From: Clostridiales bacterium
Lineage (GTDB): Bacteria > Bacillota > Clostridia > Oscillospirales > CAG-272
Assembly (NCBI GenBank): GCA_022793655.1
Contig: JAAWDG010000008.1
Span: 22,783 to 86,782, forward strand
Reading direction: 5' to 3'
DNA length: 64,000 nt
This document shows positions 1-8,648 of this stretch, piece by piece. A program made the translations under genes and the position numbers. Under the pieces are notes generated by a model. It had not been told where the DNA came from and made no database searches. It worked only from the letters and a program-made list of their open reading frames with translations. The first letter of the stretch is position 1. Every line of letters begins with the position of its first letter.

Positions 1-2352
1 GATCATCAGATCAGCGGAATTGATTCCTATATGAATGGAGAAATTTCGCTAATTTACAAGACAGAAGAAAAAGAAAACAAAGAAATAAAAGCTACAGATA
101 GTCCTGCGGCAGCAGAACAGGAAAAAGTAAAGACGGCTCAACCAGAACAAAAGACGCAGACAGAATCTCCTAAAACAAGTGCCAGCAAAAATAAACAAAA
201 TCGTCTTGCGGAGGCGGCTGATAAGTTGCAGCGCTTTCAAGCGCCTGTTGGAAAAGAGCCAGTCAAACCAAAGAAAAAAACGCAAGCAAAGCCAGAAAAA
301 GAAACAAAGCCTGCTTTTGGGCGTTTAAAGGATGATGAACCTAAAGTGGTTCAGACGACGGATGAGACGCGTGGTGGCACGGTGGGCAAAACCCGCGTGG
401 TGGATACACGTACTTCAACAGTTGATCTTTCAAAATATGACGAAAAGTTAGATAAATATTATACCGATACGCCAAGACAATATGCTGGCAATAAAAAGAA
501 GCCGAAGAAGAAAAATCCACGTAATGACAGGGCCAAGGATAAAGATACGCTTGCGCAGCAGAGAAAGCATCGGCAAGAAATGATTGCCAATGCTAAAAAA
601 GAAAAATTAAACGTGGTTGTTGGCGATGAGATTTTAGTGAGCGACCTCGCCGCACAATTAAAAGTTACCGCCGCTGAAATCGTGAAGAAGCTTATGCTGC
701 TTGGTGTTATGGCAAGCGTCAATCAAGCGGTTGACTATGATACCGCCTTTTTAATCGTGGATGAGATGGGTGCAACCATTTCTAAAGCGGTCCCTGTTTC
801 AATTGAAGAACAGCTCTTTGAGAGTGATGAAGAAGAAAACGAGGCTGCACTTATTGAGCGTGCACCGGTTGTGTGCGTCATGGGTCACGTTGACCATGGT
901 AAAACATCGCTTCTTGATGCTATCCGTAATACAAATGTAACTGAAGGGGAAGCCGGCGGCATTACCCAGCATATTGGTGCTTATCGGGTGAACGTGGGCG
1001 GCAAGGAAATTACATTTTTGGATACACCGGGGCACGAGGCATTTACAACCATGCGTGCTCGTGGTGCCATGGCAACTGATATTGCCGTATTGGTTGTAGC
1101 GGCGGACGACGGCATTATGCCGCAGACGGTTGAAGCGATAAACCATGCCAAGGCAGCTGGTATTGAAATTATTGTTGCCATTAATAAAATGGATAAAGAA
1201 GGCGCCAATCCAGATGCGGTGAAACAGAATTTGACAAAATATGATTTGGTTCCTGATGAATGGGGTGGCGATGTCATTTGTGTGCCTGTTTCAGCTGTCA
1301 CAAGAGCGGGTATTGAAGATTTGCTTGAAAATATTTTGCTCGTGGCAGAAATGAAAGAACTAAAAGCAAATCCGGCTCGTAGGGCAAAGGGTATTGTTAT
1401 TGAAGCGAAGTTAGATAAGGGCCGCGGTCCGGTAGCAACGCTGTTAGTACAAAATGGTACTCTTCATGCTGGTGATACCGTGATTGCGGGTACAGCGGTA
1501 GGCCGCGCCCGTGCTCTGACAGACTATAAGGGGCAGGCGATTAAAGAGGCGGGTCCTTCGGTTCCTGTTGAAATCATCGGCCTTTCTGAAGTGCCTGCTT
1601 CGGGTGATGAATTTAATGCGGTAGAAGATGAGAAAAAAGCCCGTGAGTTAGCTGATCAAAGAAAAGAAAAGGCTAAACAAGAGCAGCTTTCAGCGAACGC
1701 AAAGGTATCTTTGGATGATTTGTTTGCCCGCATGAACGATGGTATTAAAGATCTGAATATTATTGTCAAAGCGGACGTGATTGGTTCTTCCGAAGCAGTT
1801 AAGCAATCTCTTGAGAAACTATCCAATGATGAAGTAAAAGTCAGAATTATTCATACGGCCGTGGGCGGAATCAATGAGGGTGACGTTATGTTGGCTTCGG
1901 CCTCTAATGCGTTGATTATTGGCTTTAATGTCCGACCAGACAAAGGCGCTATCGATTCTGCTGAGCGGCAGGGCGTTGAGATTCGTACCTATCGAATCAT
2001 TTATGAATGCATTGAAGAAATCGAAGCGGCTATGAAGGGCATGTTAGCGCCGACCTATCGAGAAGAGGTGTTGGGCCATGCTGAGGTTAGACAGACGATT
2101 CGTGTACCTTCGGTGGGTACCATTGCCGGTTCTTATGTACAGGACGGAAAGATTGCGAGAAATGCGATGATTCGCGTAGTTCGAGACGGTGTGGTTATTT
2201 TTGAGGACAAAATTTCCTCACTCAAACGATTTAAAGATGATGCGCGCGAAGTAGCTGCTGGCTATGAATGCGGTGTAGGACTTGCTAAATTTAATGATAT
2301 CAAGATCGGCGATATATTAGAGGCCTTTAATATGGTTGAAGTCGAAAAATAA
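1..2352 (+). CDS. infB: Translation initiation factor IF-2 (5' end outside window)
   Basis: GTPase that delivers initiator tRNA to the 30S subunit in the cytoplasm. The reading frame is open from base 1, so the true start lies upstream; the first internal ATG is at 31. Counting from that ATG, residues 1-190 are a charged Lys/Glu-rich linker, followed by an IF2_N-like segment and the G domain: GHVDHGKT at 285-292, DTPGHEAF at 331-338, NKMDK at 385-389 and the PVSA G5 loop near 425. Beta-barrel domains and the fMet-tRNA-binding C-terminal domain follow to the end. All GTPase motifs are intact and the 3' end is complete. A hairpin terminator follows 2 bases after the stop. Identity is certain. 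Confidence 0.97.
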   Translation, partial: DHQISGIDSYMNGEISLIYKTEEKENKEIKATDSPAAAEQEKVKTAQPEQKTQTESPKTSASKNKQNRLAEAADKLQRFQAPVGKEPVKPKKKTQAKPEKETKPAFGRLKDDEPKVVQTTDETRGGTVGKTRVVDTRTSTVDLSKYDEKLDKYYTDTPRQYAGNKKKPKKKNPRNDRAKDKDTLAQQRKHRQEMIANAKKEKLNVVVGDEILVSDLAAQLKVTAAEIVKKLMLLGVMASVNQAVDYDTAFLIVDEMGATISKAVPVSIEEQLFESDEEENEAALIERAPVVCVMGHVDHGKTSLLDAIRNTNVTEGEAGGITQHIGAYRVNVGGKEITFLDTPGHEAFTTMRARGAMATDIAVLVVAADDGIMPQTVEAINHAKAAGIEIIVAINKMDKEGANPDAVKQNLTKYDLVPDEWGGDVICVPVSAVTRAGIEDLLENILLVAEMKELKANPARRAKGIVIEAKLDKGRGPVATLLVQNGTLHAGDTVIAGTAVGRARALTDYKGQAIKEAGPSVPVEIIGLSEVPASGDEFNAVEDEKKARELADQRKEKAKQEQLSANAKVSLDDLFARMNDGIKDLNIIVKADVIGSSEAVKQSLEKLSNDEVKVRIIHTAVGGINEGDVMLASASNALIIGFNVRPDKGAIDSAERQGVEIRTYRIIYECIEEIEAAMKGMLAPTYREEVLGHAEVRQTIRVPSVGTIAGSYVQDGKIARNAMIRVVRDGVVIFEDKISSLKRFKDDAREVAAGYECGVGLAKFNDIKIGDILEAFNMVEVEK

Positions 2353-2353
2353 A

Positions 2354-2391
2354 AAAGAGCGTTTGCGGTATTTACCGCAAACGCTCTTTTG
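2354..2391. terminator. Bidirectional terminator between infB and the Vat-like gene
   Basis: A 14-bp perfect stem (GAGCGTTTGCGGTA and its complement) with a 2-base loop, flanked by an A-run on the left and TTTT on the right. It therefore ends infB on the plus strand and can also end the convergent acetyltransferase gene on the minus strand. Confidence 0.9.
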
Positions 2392-2404
2392 TTATTGATG
2401 ATTG

Positions 2405-3037
2405 TCATAGAGTCTTGATTTTTTCTAAATCTCCGCTGCAAAGTATATCTAAATGGTGAAATATTTTTGCTTCTTCCCAATCCCACCATTGCAGCTTTTC
2501 TAAATAGGCAATGAGCTCCTCGCTAAATCGTTTTCGAATGATATGACAGGGGTTACCTGCTGCGATATGGTAAGCGGGAATGTCTTTTGCCACTACTGAA
2601 TTAGCTCCGATAATAGCGCCGTTCCCTATATGAACGCCCGGCATGATGGTAACATTTTGTCCGATCCATACATCGTTTTCAACTATGGTGTCACCTTTAA
2701 AGGGTAAGTCTGATAGGGCAGGCGTAGCTTTTTCCCAGCCATTTTCCATGATATTAAAAGGGTAGGTAGTTACGCTGTTCATTCTATGATTGGCACCATT
2801 CATAATAAATTCAATACCAGAAGCAATTTGACAGAACTTTCCTATAATCAATTTATCGCCTAAAAATTCATAGTGATGAGTAACATGTTTTTCAAATTCT
2901 TCCGGATGATTCTTATCATCGTAATAGGTATAGTCACCAATGATTATATTTGGTCTTGTGATCACATTTTTGATAAAACAGATGCTTGGTACATGCTCGT
3001 TTGGAAAGACGGCATTTTTATTGGGTGCGTATTGCAT
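2405..3037 (-). CDS. Vat/CatB-type acetyltransferase (xenobiotic acetyltransferase family)
   Basis: Left-handed beta-helix acetyltransferase that uses acetyl-CoA; this subfamily includes streptogramin A and chloramphenicol acetyltransferases. The 210-aa length fits the family. The signature stretch MNGANHRM carries the catalytic-type His, NDVWIG and IMPGVHIG are hexapeptide-repeat turns, and ANSVVAKDIPAYHIAAGNP forms the C-terminal coils. The DNA shows GAGG seven bases before the ATG and a clear promoter at 3064-3092. It is a single-gene unit. Resistance to a streptogramin-like drug is an inference from family similarity only; the natural substrate may be something else. Confidence 0.85.
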   Translation of the reverse strand: MQYAPNKNAVFPNEHVPSICFIKNVITRPNIIIGDYTYYDDKNHPEEFEKHVTHHYEFLGDKLIIGKFCQIASGIEFIMNGANHRMNSVTTYPFNIMENGWEKATPALSDLPFKGDTIVENDVWIGQNVTIMPGVHIGNGAIIGANSVVAKDIPAYHIAAGNPCHIIRKRFSEELIAYLEKLQWWDWEEAKIFHHLDILCSGDLEKIKTL

Positions 3038-3063
3038 GGTATTACCTCGTATATATGAATTGA

Positions 3064-3092
3064 ATTTTCCATTTCACATACAATGTTGTCAA
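3064..3092 (-). promoter_or_regulatory. Sigma-A-type promoter of the Vat-like gene
   Basis: On the minus strand a TTGACA -35 box (3087-3092) is followed by a 17-base spacer and GAAAAT (3064-3069), 27 bases before the start codon. Confidence 0.65.
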
Positions 3093-3149
3093 GTCAAAGG
3101 AGATTTTTGTGCTTTACACTGTTAGCGTTTGATTATTATTTACTAATAC

Positions 3150-3180
3150 AAAAAGGTATGCGTTACCGCATACCTTTTTT
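3150..3180. terminator. Terminator after the NERD-like gene
   Basis: A 13-bp stem AAAAAGGTATGCG / CGCATACCTTTTT with a TTAC loop lies 8 bases past the stop of the gene at 3187-3864. The A-run on one side and T-run on the other let it work in both directions. Confidence 0.85.
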
Positions 3181-3186
3181 ATATCC

Positions 3187-3864
3187 TTATCCTTGCAGCG
3201 TATGATGTGCAGTGGCATCAACATTCGTTTTGGGAGAAGGAATGATATTTTTTTTCACAGTAGCCTGTACATCTTGAATTTCTGTAAAGGAAAGCTGTTT
3301 TTCAATGGTTATACTTTTAATTTCTTCTAAAATATTTTTATCAGAGATCATATCGCGGTATGTGTATTTTGGCAGTACACCATCACTGTTAGCAATGACA
3401 ACAAGCGAATGAAAGGTAATGTTATGAAAACCATCTTTTCGAAGTATTTTTTTAAGTACCTCAATCATATATTGGTTTTTCTTAAAGGGATTTTCATAAG
3501 TTGTCACTCGGCCTATTTGATCCAATAACCGCCAGGGTTCGTTTTGCGGGTTATCTAATTTGCCGGCGGCACCAAAAATGCTGATAATAATGATACCAGC
3601 TCGGGTAACCATCAGTGCATCGGCCGTGGCTGGTTCGGAAAGGCCGCTCTTGGTGCGAACAGGAATACGTACTGCTTTTAATATCTTTCCCTTGCCAAAC
3701 GCGGCGTCTAAAACGCGTATGATAAACATTTTGTTTCTTTTATGGGTCGTGTAAAGTGCATCAACCTCTTTTTGTGCATTGATGTTTTTTACGATTTTAT
3801 AGGTAAAAATCAGTATAATAATGACCAGCGCTATAACAACAAGAGCTATAATCCCGTTTTTCAT
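3187..3864 (-). CDS. Membrane-anchored NERD-like protein, catalytic residues not conserved
   Basis: 225 aa. An N-terminal transmembrane helix (residues 4-24, rich in Ile/Val) is followed by a domain resembling the nuclease-related domain (NERD): ATADALMVTRAGIIIISIFG at about 80-100, a Trp near 116 and NPFKKNQYMIEVL at about 129-141, which matches the family's NP..Q motif. In active NERD nucleases the second strand ends in Glu-x-Lys; here that position reads Ser-Ile-Phe, so endonuclease activity is doubtful. It is the last gene of the operon ligase-ACP-NERD, 11 bases after the ACP gene, with no good ribosome binding site of its own, suggesting translational coupling. Function unknown. Confidence 0.6.
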   Translation of the reverse strand: MKNGIIALVVIALVIIILIFTYKIVKNINAQKEVDALYTTHKRNKMFIIRVLDAAFGKGKILKAVRIPVRTKSGLSEPATADALMVTRAGIIIISIFGAAGKLDNPQNEPWRLLDQIGRVTTYENPFKKNQYMIEVLKKILRKDGFHNITFHSLVVIANSDGVLPKYTYRDMISDKNILEEIKSITIEKQLSFTEIQDVQATVKKNIIPSPKTNVDATAHHTLQG

Positions 3865-3875
3865 TTTTTTACATA

Positions 3876-4100
3876 TTATTTCAGTTTGTTGATATAATCA
3901 ATCAAATCTGAAACTTTTATCATCTTTCTAAAATCTTTTTCGTTGATTTCAATTTCAAACTCTTCTTCGCATGTAAAGGCAATGTCCGCAAATTCAAGGG
4001 AATTGATGCCAAGGTCTTTTGAAAATTCGGACTCAGGGGTAATTTCTTCTACGCTGATGCCAGCCGCATCGGCTAAGATTTCCATAATTCTGTCCAGCAT
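3876..4100 (-). CDS. Acyl carrier protein
   Basis: 74-aa acidic four-helix carrier that holds acyl groups on a 4'-phosphopantetheine arm. The attachment site is Ser34 in GINSLEF; the residue before it is Asn rather than the usual Asp of the DSL motif, a change seen in stand-alone ACPs outside the fab cluster. GAGGAG sits 9 bases upstream of the ATG. It lies 16 bases downstream of the AMP-forming ligase gene, so the ligase may load this carrier rather than CoA. This is probably a specialised ACP and not the housekeeping fatty-acid ACP, because no fab genes are nearby. Confidence 0.9.
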   Translation of the reverse strand: MLDRIMEILADAAGISVEEITPESEFSKDLGINSLEFADIAFTCEEEFEIEINEKDFRKMIKVSDLIDYINKLK

Positions 4101-4116
4101 TTGTGTGTTCTCCTCT

Positions 4117-5805
4117 TTATTTTAATATAAATCGTTTAATTTTCTTTGTGGTTGTTTTTTCAAACTCGGTTTTGCGAATTTCGATTTGGTGAACTTGCTT
4201 AAAAGGAGGCAGATTTTTATTGATGTCATCTACTTCGCTTTTTATTTTTTGATAAATGTCTTGGTCAGACATATTTTCAAATAACTCCATTTGTGGATAG
4301 ACCAACGCGGTTATGAGTTGTTCGCCTGTTTCGCCGGTTCTTTCAATCACAACGGTTTCGGCAATGAATTCGCTGTGCAGCAAATGTTCTTCAATTTCTT
4401 CGGGAAATACATTTTTTCCGTTAGAAAGAATAATCAAGTTCTTTTTGCGTCCTGTAATGAAAATGTTATTGTCTTTGTCTATATAACCGAGATCGCCTGT
4501 GCGAAACCATCCATCGTCGGTAAATACTTCACGCGTGGCTTCTTCGTTTTGATAATAGCCAAGCATAACATTCTCGCCGTAAGCTAAAATCTCACCGATT
4601 CCGTTTTCGTCAGGCTGATCAATTTTTGCTTGGCAGCCAGGCACTGGTTTTCCGGCAGATCCGTAGACAATATCAAGCGGTCGGTTAACCGAGATTAACG
4701 GCGCGCATTCGGTAATGCCATAACCCTCATAGACGTGAATGCCGAATCGATAAAATGATTTTACAATCTCGCGGTCCAGCGGTGCGCCGCCACAGATGAT
4801 ATTCTCTAATTTACCGCCAAAGGAATTAATAATTTCAGCAAAGACCTTGCGGCGAATGTCGATACCGAATTTTAATAAAAGGGAAGTGAGTTTAATACCC
4901 ATATTCACCTTTTTTTCCATGCCTCTTTTTTTGATTTCTTTCCACATGGCTTTGTGCATGGTCTCTAAAAAGAGCGGCACTAAAATAAGCGAATCGGGCT
5001 GAACATTTTTTAGATTGCGCGTTACATATTTCAAATTATCATTGAGATAAGAAGTAGCGCCCAAGTTTGCCAAAGCGATATGACCGCAGGTGACCTCATA
5101 TACATGATTCATCGGCAGCACCGATAAAAAGGTGTTGTTTTGATCATAGATAACCGATTGACAGGAGTCGTTCGCGGCGGCTACTAAGTTCTTCATGGAA
5201 AGCATAACGCCCTTGCTTGTTCCCGTCGTGCCCGATGTAAAGAGCAGGGTGCACATGTTTTCAAGCTGTATGGGCATGGTGTCTATATCCGTATTTCCCT
5301 GTTGATACAACTCGCTTCCTTGCGAAAGCAATTCCTCATAGGGCACGGTGTTTTCACTGTCGGTTCCTTCCGGTTTTACAGGAATTAAATATTTGGTGTG
5401 TGTGAGTTTGTCAATGTGATGAATGATGGTGTCATTCATGCTGGGCATATACACAACAGCAATTGCCTCAGCCCGATTTAAAAAATTAATTATTTGTTCG
5501 ATTTGCAGTTCTTTATCTAAGGGCACAATGATGTTGTCGGTAATCGTCGCTGCATAATAAGTGGTCATATAAGCCGGGTGAGCTTCACCGATTACGGCAA
5601 TTTTTTCGCCTTTCCAACCCTTTTCTATAAACGCAGTGCCTAAGCGGACTACATTTGTTTTGAGATCGTTATATGTGTAATGAAAATCCTTTTTGGGGTT
5701 GGGTGAAGCATAAAGGTCTTTATCGCCATAGCGTTCAGCGGCACCATAGACTAATTGCCGAAAGTCTGTGATGGGCGTAACAATGCGCTTATCCTGATAT
5801 TTCAT
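4117..5805 (-). CDS. AMP-forming acyl-CoA/acyl-ACP ligase
   Basis: Adenylates a carboxylic acid with ATP and transfers it to CoA or a carrier protein. 562 aa from the chosen start. Motif A3 LLFTSGTTGTSKGV is near residues 187-200, YGITECAPL is the A5-type motif, and GWFRTGDLGY with GRKKNLIILSNGKN form the C-terminal hinge and catalytic Lys region. The frame can be opened to an ATG at 5904, but a terminator (5857-5888) and a perfect promoter (5851-5879) lie inside that extension; GGAG 9 bases upstream supports the ATG at 5805. First gene of a three-gene operon with ACP and NERD-like protein. Similar to long-chain fatty acid ligases; whether the acceptor is CoA or the neighbouring ACP is open. 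Confidence 0.88.
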   Translation of the reverse strand: MKYQDKRIVTPITDFRQLVYGAAERYGDKDLYASPNPKKDFHYTYNDLKTNVVRLGTAFIEKGWKGEKIAVIGEAHPAYMTTYYAATITDNIIVPLDKELQIEQIINFLNRAEAIAVVYMPSMNDTIIHHIDKLTHTKYLIPVKPEGTDSENTVPYEELLSQGSELYQQGNTDIDTMPIQLENMCTLLFTSGTTGTSKGVMLSMKNLVAAANDSCQSVIYDQNNTFLSVLPMNHVYEVTCGHIALANLGATSYLNDNLKYVTRNLKNVQPDSLILVPLFLETMHKAMWKEIKKRGMEKKVNMGIKLTSLLLKFGIDIRRKVFAEIINSFGGKLENIICGGAPLDREIVKSFYRFGIHVYEGYGITECAPLISVNRPLDIVYGSAGKPVPGCQAKIDQPDENGIGEILAYGENVMLGYYQNEEATREVFTDDGWFRTGDLGYIDKDNNIFITGRKKNLIILSNGKNVFPEEIEEHLLHSEFIAETVVIERTGETGEQLITALVYPQMELFENMSDQDIYQKIKSEVDDINKNLPPFKQVHQIEIRKTEFEKTTTKKIKRFILK

Positions 5806-5850
5806 ATCAATTGACTCCATTCTGAAATCTTTGCTAATAATCCACCCTCT

Positions 5851-5879
5851 ATTATATAAAAAAGGGCTCTGCTTGTCAA
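5851..5879 (-). promoter_or_regulatory. Consensus promoter nested in a terminator, driving the ligase operon
   Basis: Minus strand TTGACA (5874-5879), a 17-base spacer and TATAAT (5851-5856), both boxes perfect. The -35 box is the loop and adjoining stem of the preceding terminator hairpin, and the spacer contains its 3' arm and T-run. Predicted start of transcription is near 5844, before the ATG at 5805. Confidence 0.85.
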
Positions 5880-5888
5880 GCAGAGCCG
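5857..5888 (-). terminator. Terminator of the thiamine salvage operon
   Basis: Minus-strand GGCTCTGCTTG paired with CAAGCAGAGCC and followed by CTTTTTT, 30 bases past the stop of the HAD gene. It overlaps the -35 box and spacer of the next promoter. Confidence 0.9.
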
Positions 5889-5917
5889 CACAACTGTATG
5901 CCATGAAATGCTTTGTT

Positions 5918-6568
5918 CTATAATAGTGAAGAAAAAGAGAAAAGATAAGCGTCTGCTTTTTGCATGATTAAATCTTTTTCCTGCTCAGATGTCTTGTCAT
6001 AAACGCCCACCGTGTAAAAGCCGCCTCGTTTTGCGCTTGTGATGCCGAGCAAGGTGTCTTCAAATACAGCGGCGCAAGCAGGGGAAATTCCTAATCGTTT
6101 AGCGGCCAAATGGTAAACGTCTGGAAAATCTTTTCCATGTGCAGTTTCTCCGGTCGTAGCAAATACCGAAAAAAGGTGTGCAATCTGATTGTTTTGCAAA
6201 GCGGGCATGAAAAGCTCTTTGGCTGAAGAGGTAGCAACGCCTAAAAGGATGCCTTGCTTATGCAGCTTCATTATATATTCCTTAGCGTATGGTTTTAGGC
6301 GAATTTCTTTCGCATAGGCAAGACTGGCTAATTCTTTCCATTCTTGTATAATAGCATCAATCGGTTCTGAAAGTCCGAAACGATCTTTGGTATATTGAGC
6401 AGCTGTCTTAAATTCCATTGTGCGTACGGTTTCGATATAGTCATTGGGCAGGGTGAGACCGCGCAAAGACAGAAATTTTTCATCGATCTCATCCCATACC
6501 TGCATGGAATCAAGCAGCGTACCATCCAGATCAAAAATAGCGCCTTTTATGTTTTTTAATTTTTCCAT
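5918..6568 (-). CDS. HAD-superfamily phosphatase of the thiamine operon
   Basis: 216-aa HAD subfamily IA hydrolase resembling beta-phosphoglucomutase-type phosphatases. Motif I DLDGT at 13-17 provides the nucleophile Asp13 and acid Asp15, the TSSAK stretch is motif II, the Lys of GKDFPD is motif III and FEDT near 170 is motif IV. It overlaps thiE by 13 bases and is the last gene of the riboswitch-controlled operon. This points to a role in thiamine metabolism, perhaps dephosphorylating thiamine monophosphate, as the HAD domain of plant TH2 does. The substrate is inferred from context only. Confidence 0.85.
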   Translation of the reverse strand: MEKLKNIKGAIFDLDGTLLDSMQVWDEIDEKFLSLRGLTLPNDYIETVRTMEFKTAAQYTKDRFGLSEPIDAIIQEWKELASLAYAKEIRLKPYAKEYIMKLHKQGILLGVATSSAKELFMPALQNNQIAHLFSVFATTGETAHGKDFPDVYHLAAKRLGISPACAAVFEDTLLGITSAKRGGFYTVGVYDKTSEQEKDLIMQKADAYLFSFSSLL

Positions 6569-7182
6569 AGGGTGAATAACTCCTTGGCGGCGGATTCGGG
6601 ATTTTCTGTTGCCACAATGGCGGAAACGACAGCAACGCCATCTATCCCTGTGTGTTTAAAATGCTTGATTGTCTGTCGGTTCATGCCGCCAATGGTCACG
6701 ATGGGGAGCGATATTGCCTGACGTATACGGTTTAGTTCTTCCATCGAAACCATAACGGCGTCGGTCTTGGTTTTAGTAGCGTACATAGCGCCTACGCCTA
6801 CATAATCAGCGCCACTTTTTTCGGCTTGCAGTGCCTCTTCTTTGGTGGATACCGATACACCAATCAGCATATCGTCTCCGGCAATTCGCCTGACAATCTG
6901 GCAGGGCAGATCATTGCTACCGACATGAACCCCTTCTGCGCCGATGGCCAGCGCAATGTCAACTCTGTCATTTATGATCAGCGGCACTCTATAAGCGCGT
7001 GTTATTTGATGCACTCGCTTGCCTATTTCATAAAATTCTTTGCTTGTACATGTCTTTTCGCGCAGCTGGACGATTGTGACGCCGCCTTTTAGCGCCGCTT
7101 CAACGCATTCTTCGATCGTGGCGCTGGTCATAAGTTCCCGATCGGTACAGAGATAAAGCGAATAATCAACAATCGGTTTCAT
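6556..7182 (-). CDS. thiE: Thiamine-phosphate synthase
   Basis: Joins HMP pyrophosphate and thiazole phosphate to thiamine phosphate. 208-aa TIM barrel with family motifs in order: VQLREK (near 40), INDRVDIA (near 70), GVHVG, YVGVGAMYATKTK (near 130), and the IGGM phosphate loop near 163. GAGAGGA lies upstream of the ATG. It overlaps thiM by 17 bases and the HAD gene by 13, so translation is likely coupled along the operon. Confidence 0.96.
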   Translation of the reverse strand: MKPIVDYSLYLCTDRELMTSATIEECVEAALKGGVTIVQLREKTCTSKEFYEIGKRVHQITRAYRVPLIINDRVDIALAIGAEGVHVGSNDLPCQIVRRIAGDDMLIGVSVSTKEEALQAEKSGADYVGVGAMYATKTKTDAVMVSMEELNRIRQAISLPIVTIGGMNRQTIKHFKHTGIDGVAVVSAIVATENPESAAKELFTLWKN

Positions 7183-7969
7183 AGATGATTTTTCCTCTCT
7201 CTTTTAGTATTGTATCGTCAATTTGGCTGAGTGCGTCGATGATGCCGATATGCAAACTGCCAGTTCCTATCATTTTATATTTTTCGTAAGCGATTTCACC
7301 GGCAAGACCCATTGAAATTGTTGCTTGGCAGGCGGCCGAAAATGAATCTTTTAGTGCGCCTGCATACGCACCAATGATACCCGAAAGCATGCAGCCGGTA
7401 CCGGTGATTTTACTTAAAGCAGACACGCCGTTGTGGATATGAGCCGTCCGAATGCCGTCGGTGACAACATCCGTTTTGCCTGTCACAACACAGACGCAGC
7501 GATATTTTGTTGCCGCTTGTTTGGCAATTGTAAGTGCATCATGCTTTTGGTCTTGTTCGCTGCTGTCCACACCGCGCGTGGAGGCTGAGCAGCCTGCGAC
7601 AAAAGATATTTCAGACAGATTGCCGCGAATGATGGTAAACTGAATTTCGGCTAATAGCCGCTTGGTTGTCTCATTGCGCAGGGAAGAGGCGCCGGCACCG
7701 ACGGGGTCGAGGATAACGGGAATGTTGTTTGCATTCGCTGTTTTACCAGATTTGATCATAGAGGCAATCGTGCGTTGATTGAGTGTGCCGATATTGAGAA
7801 CCAAGGCCTGACTCATCGCGGTGATTTCGGCACATTCATCAATATCGTCGGCCATAATGGGTGAACCGCCGCAGGCCAGCAGGGCGTTTGCTGCATCATT
7901 CGCCGTCACATAATTGGTAATAAAATGGACTAAAGGAATCTTTTTTCGTACGATTTCATTGCTTTTCAT
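7166..7969 (-). CDS. thiM: Hydroxyethylthiazole kinase
   Basis: Phosphorylates salvaged 4-methyl-5-(2-hydroxyethyl)thiazole. 267 aa, ribokinase-like fold: HFITNYVTANDAANALLACG at the N terminus, DPVGAGAS near 88-95, TGKTDVVTDG near 166 and the catalytic TGTGCMLSG near 193. AAAGGAG lies 10 bases before the ATG. Overlaps tenA by 14 bases and thiE by 17. Confidence 0.96.
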   Translation of the reverse strand: MKSNEIVRKKIPLVHFITNYVTANDAANALLACGGSPIMADDIDECAEITAMSQALVLNIGTLNQRTIASMIKSGKTANANNIPVILDPVGAGASSLRNETTKRLLAEIQFTIIRGNLSEISFVAGCSASTRGVDSSEQDQKHDALTIAKQAATKYRCVCVVTGKTDVVTDGIRTAHIHNGVSALSKITGTGCMLSGIIGAYAGALKDSFSAACQATISMGLAGEIAYEKYKMIGTGSLHIGIIDALSQIDDTILKERGKIIYETDC

Positions 7970-8648
7970 GTTGATTCATCTCCTTTGCAGCTATTGTTTT
8001 GTTGCCGGCCATTTCCCAGAAATTAAGTTCATGCTGGCTGGCGGCGCGAAAGAGCGCGGTTAGCTTTTTCTTTCTTTGCGCATCAAGCGGTTCGCATCTT
8101 TCGTTGACATATTGTGTCCAAAACTGACATGATGCTTGGTAACCGGCCGAAGTATAATCCTGAACCAAAGGAGCATATTTGCTTGCTAACACGTTGGGAT
8201 AATGATCTGCCAAAGCGTTAAAAACGTATGCATAGCCGAGCATGCAGGGCATAACCGCCATCAAAATTTCGGGAATTTCTTCTTGCTTTGCCGTATCCAA
8301 TAAAAACTTGGTATATGCAGCACAGGCAGGCTTTTGCGGATAATTCTCAATCGCGTCGTCAGTGAGACCGCTTTTGGCAAGATAACGGAGTCGTGTGGTA
8401 TTTTCACTGTCGTTGACGTAACCAAGTACCGAGTAAAACACTTGCATTTCCTTTAGACTGCGGCTTTTGACTATTCCCATCGCAAATGCTTTGAGATAGT
8501 CCCGCAAATAGAGACTGTCTTGAATGATATAGTCTAAAAACAATTCTTGTTCGAGCGTGCCGCGCCCCATTTGTTCAAGAAAAGAGCAAGAAGCGGCCGC
8601 CTGCCAAAGCGGCATTGAATCGGCGATTACATGTTCCATAAATGTCAT
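7956..8648 (-). CDS. tenA: Aminopyrimidine aminohydrolase / thiaminase II
   Basis: Salvages the pyrimidine of degraded thiamine by hydrolysing amino-HMP precursors to HMP. 230-aa all-helical protein; the catalytic Cys is Cys135 in MPCMLGYAYVF, the same number as in Bacillus TenA, and the N-terminal FLDYIIQDSLYLRDY helix is typical. AAGGAGG lies 6 bases before the ATG. It overlaps thiD by 4 bases. With thiD and thiM it makes this a salvage rather than a de novo operon. Confidence 0.94.
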   Translation of the reverse strand: MTFMEHVIADSMPLWQAAASCSFLEQMGRGTLEQELFLDYIIQDSLYLRDYLKAFAMGIVKSRSLKEMQVFYSVLGYVNDSENTTRLRYLAKSGLTDDAIENYPQKPACAAYTKFLLDTAKQEEIPEILMAVMPCMLGYAYVFNALADHYPNVLASKYAPLVQDYTSAGYQASCQFWTQYVNERCEPLDAQRKKKLTALFRAASQHELNFWEMAGNKTIAAKEMNQHEKQ

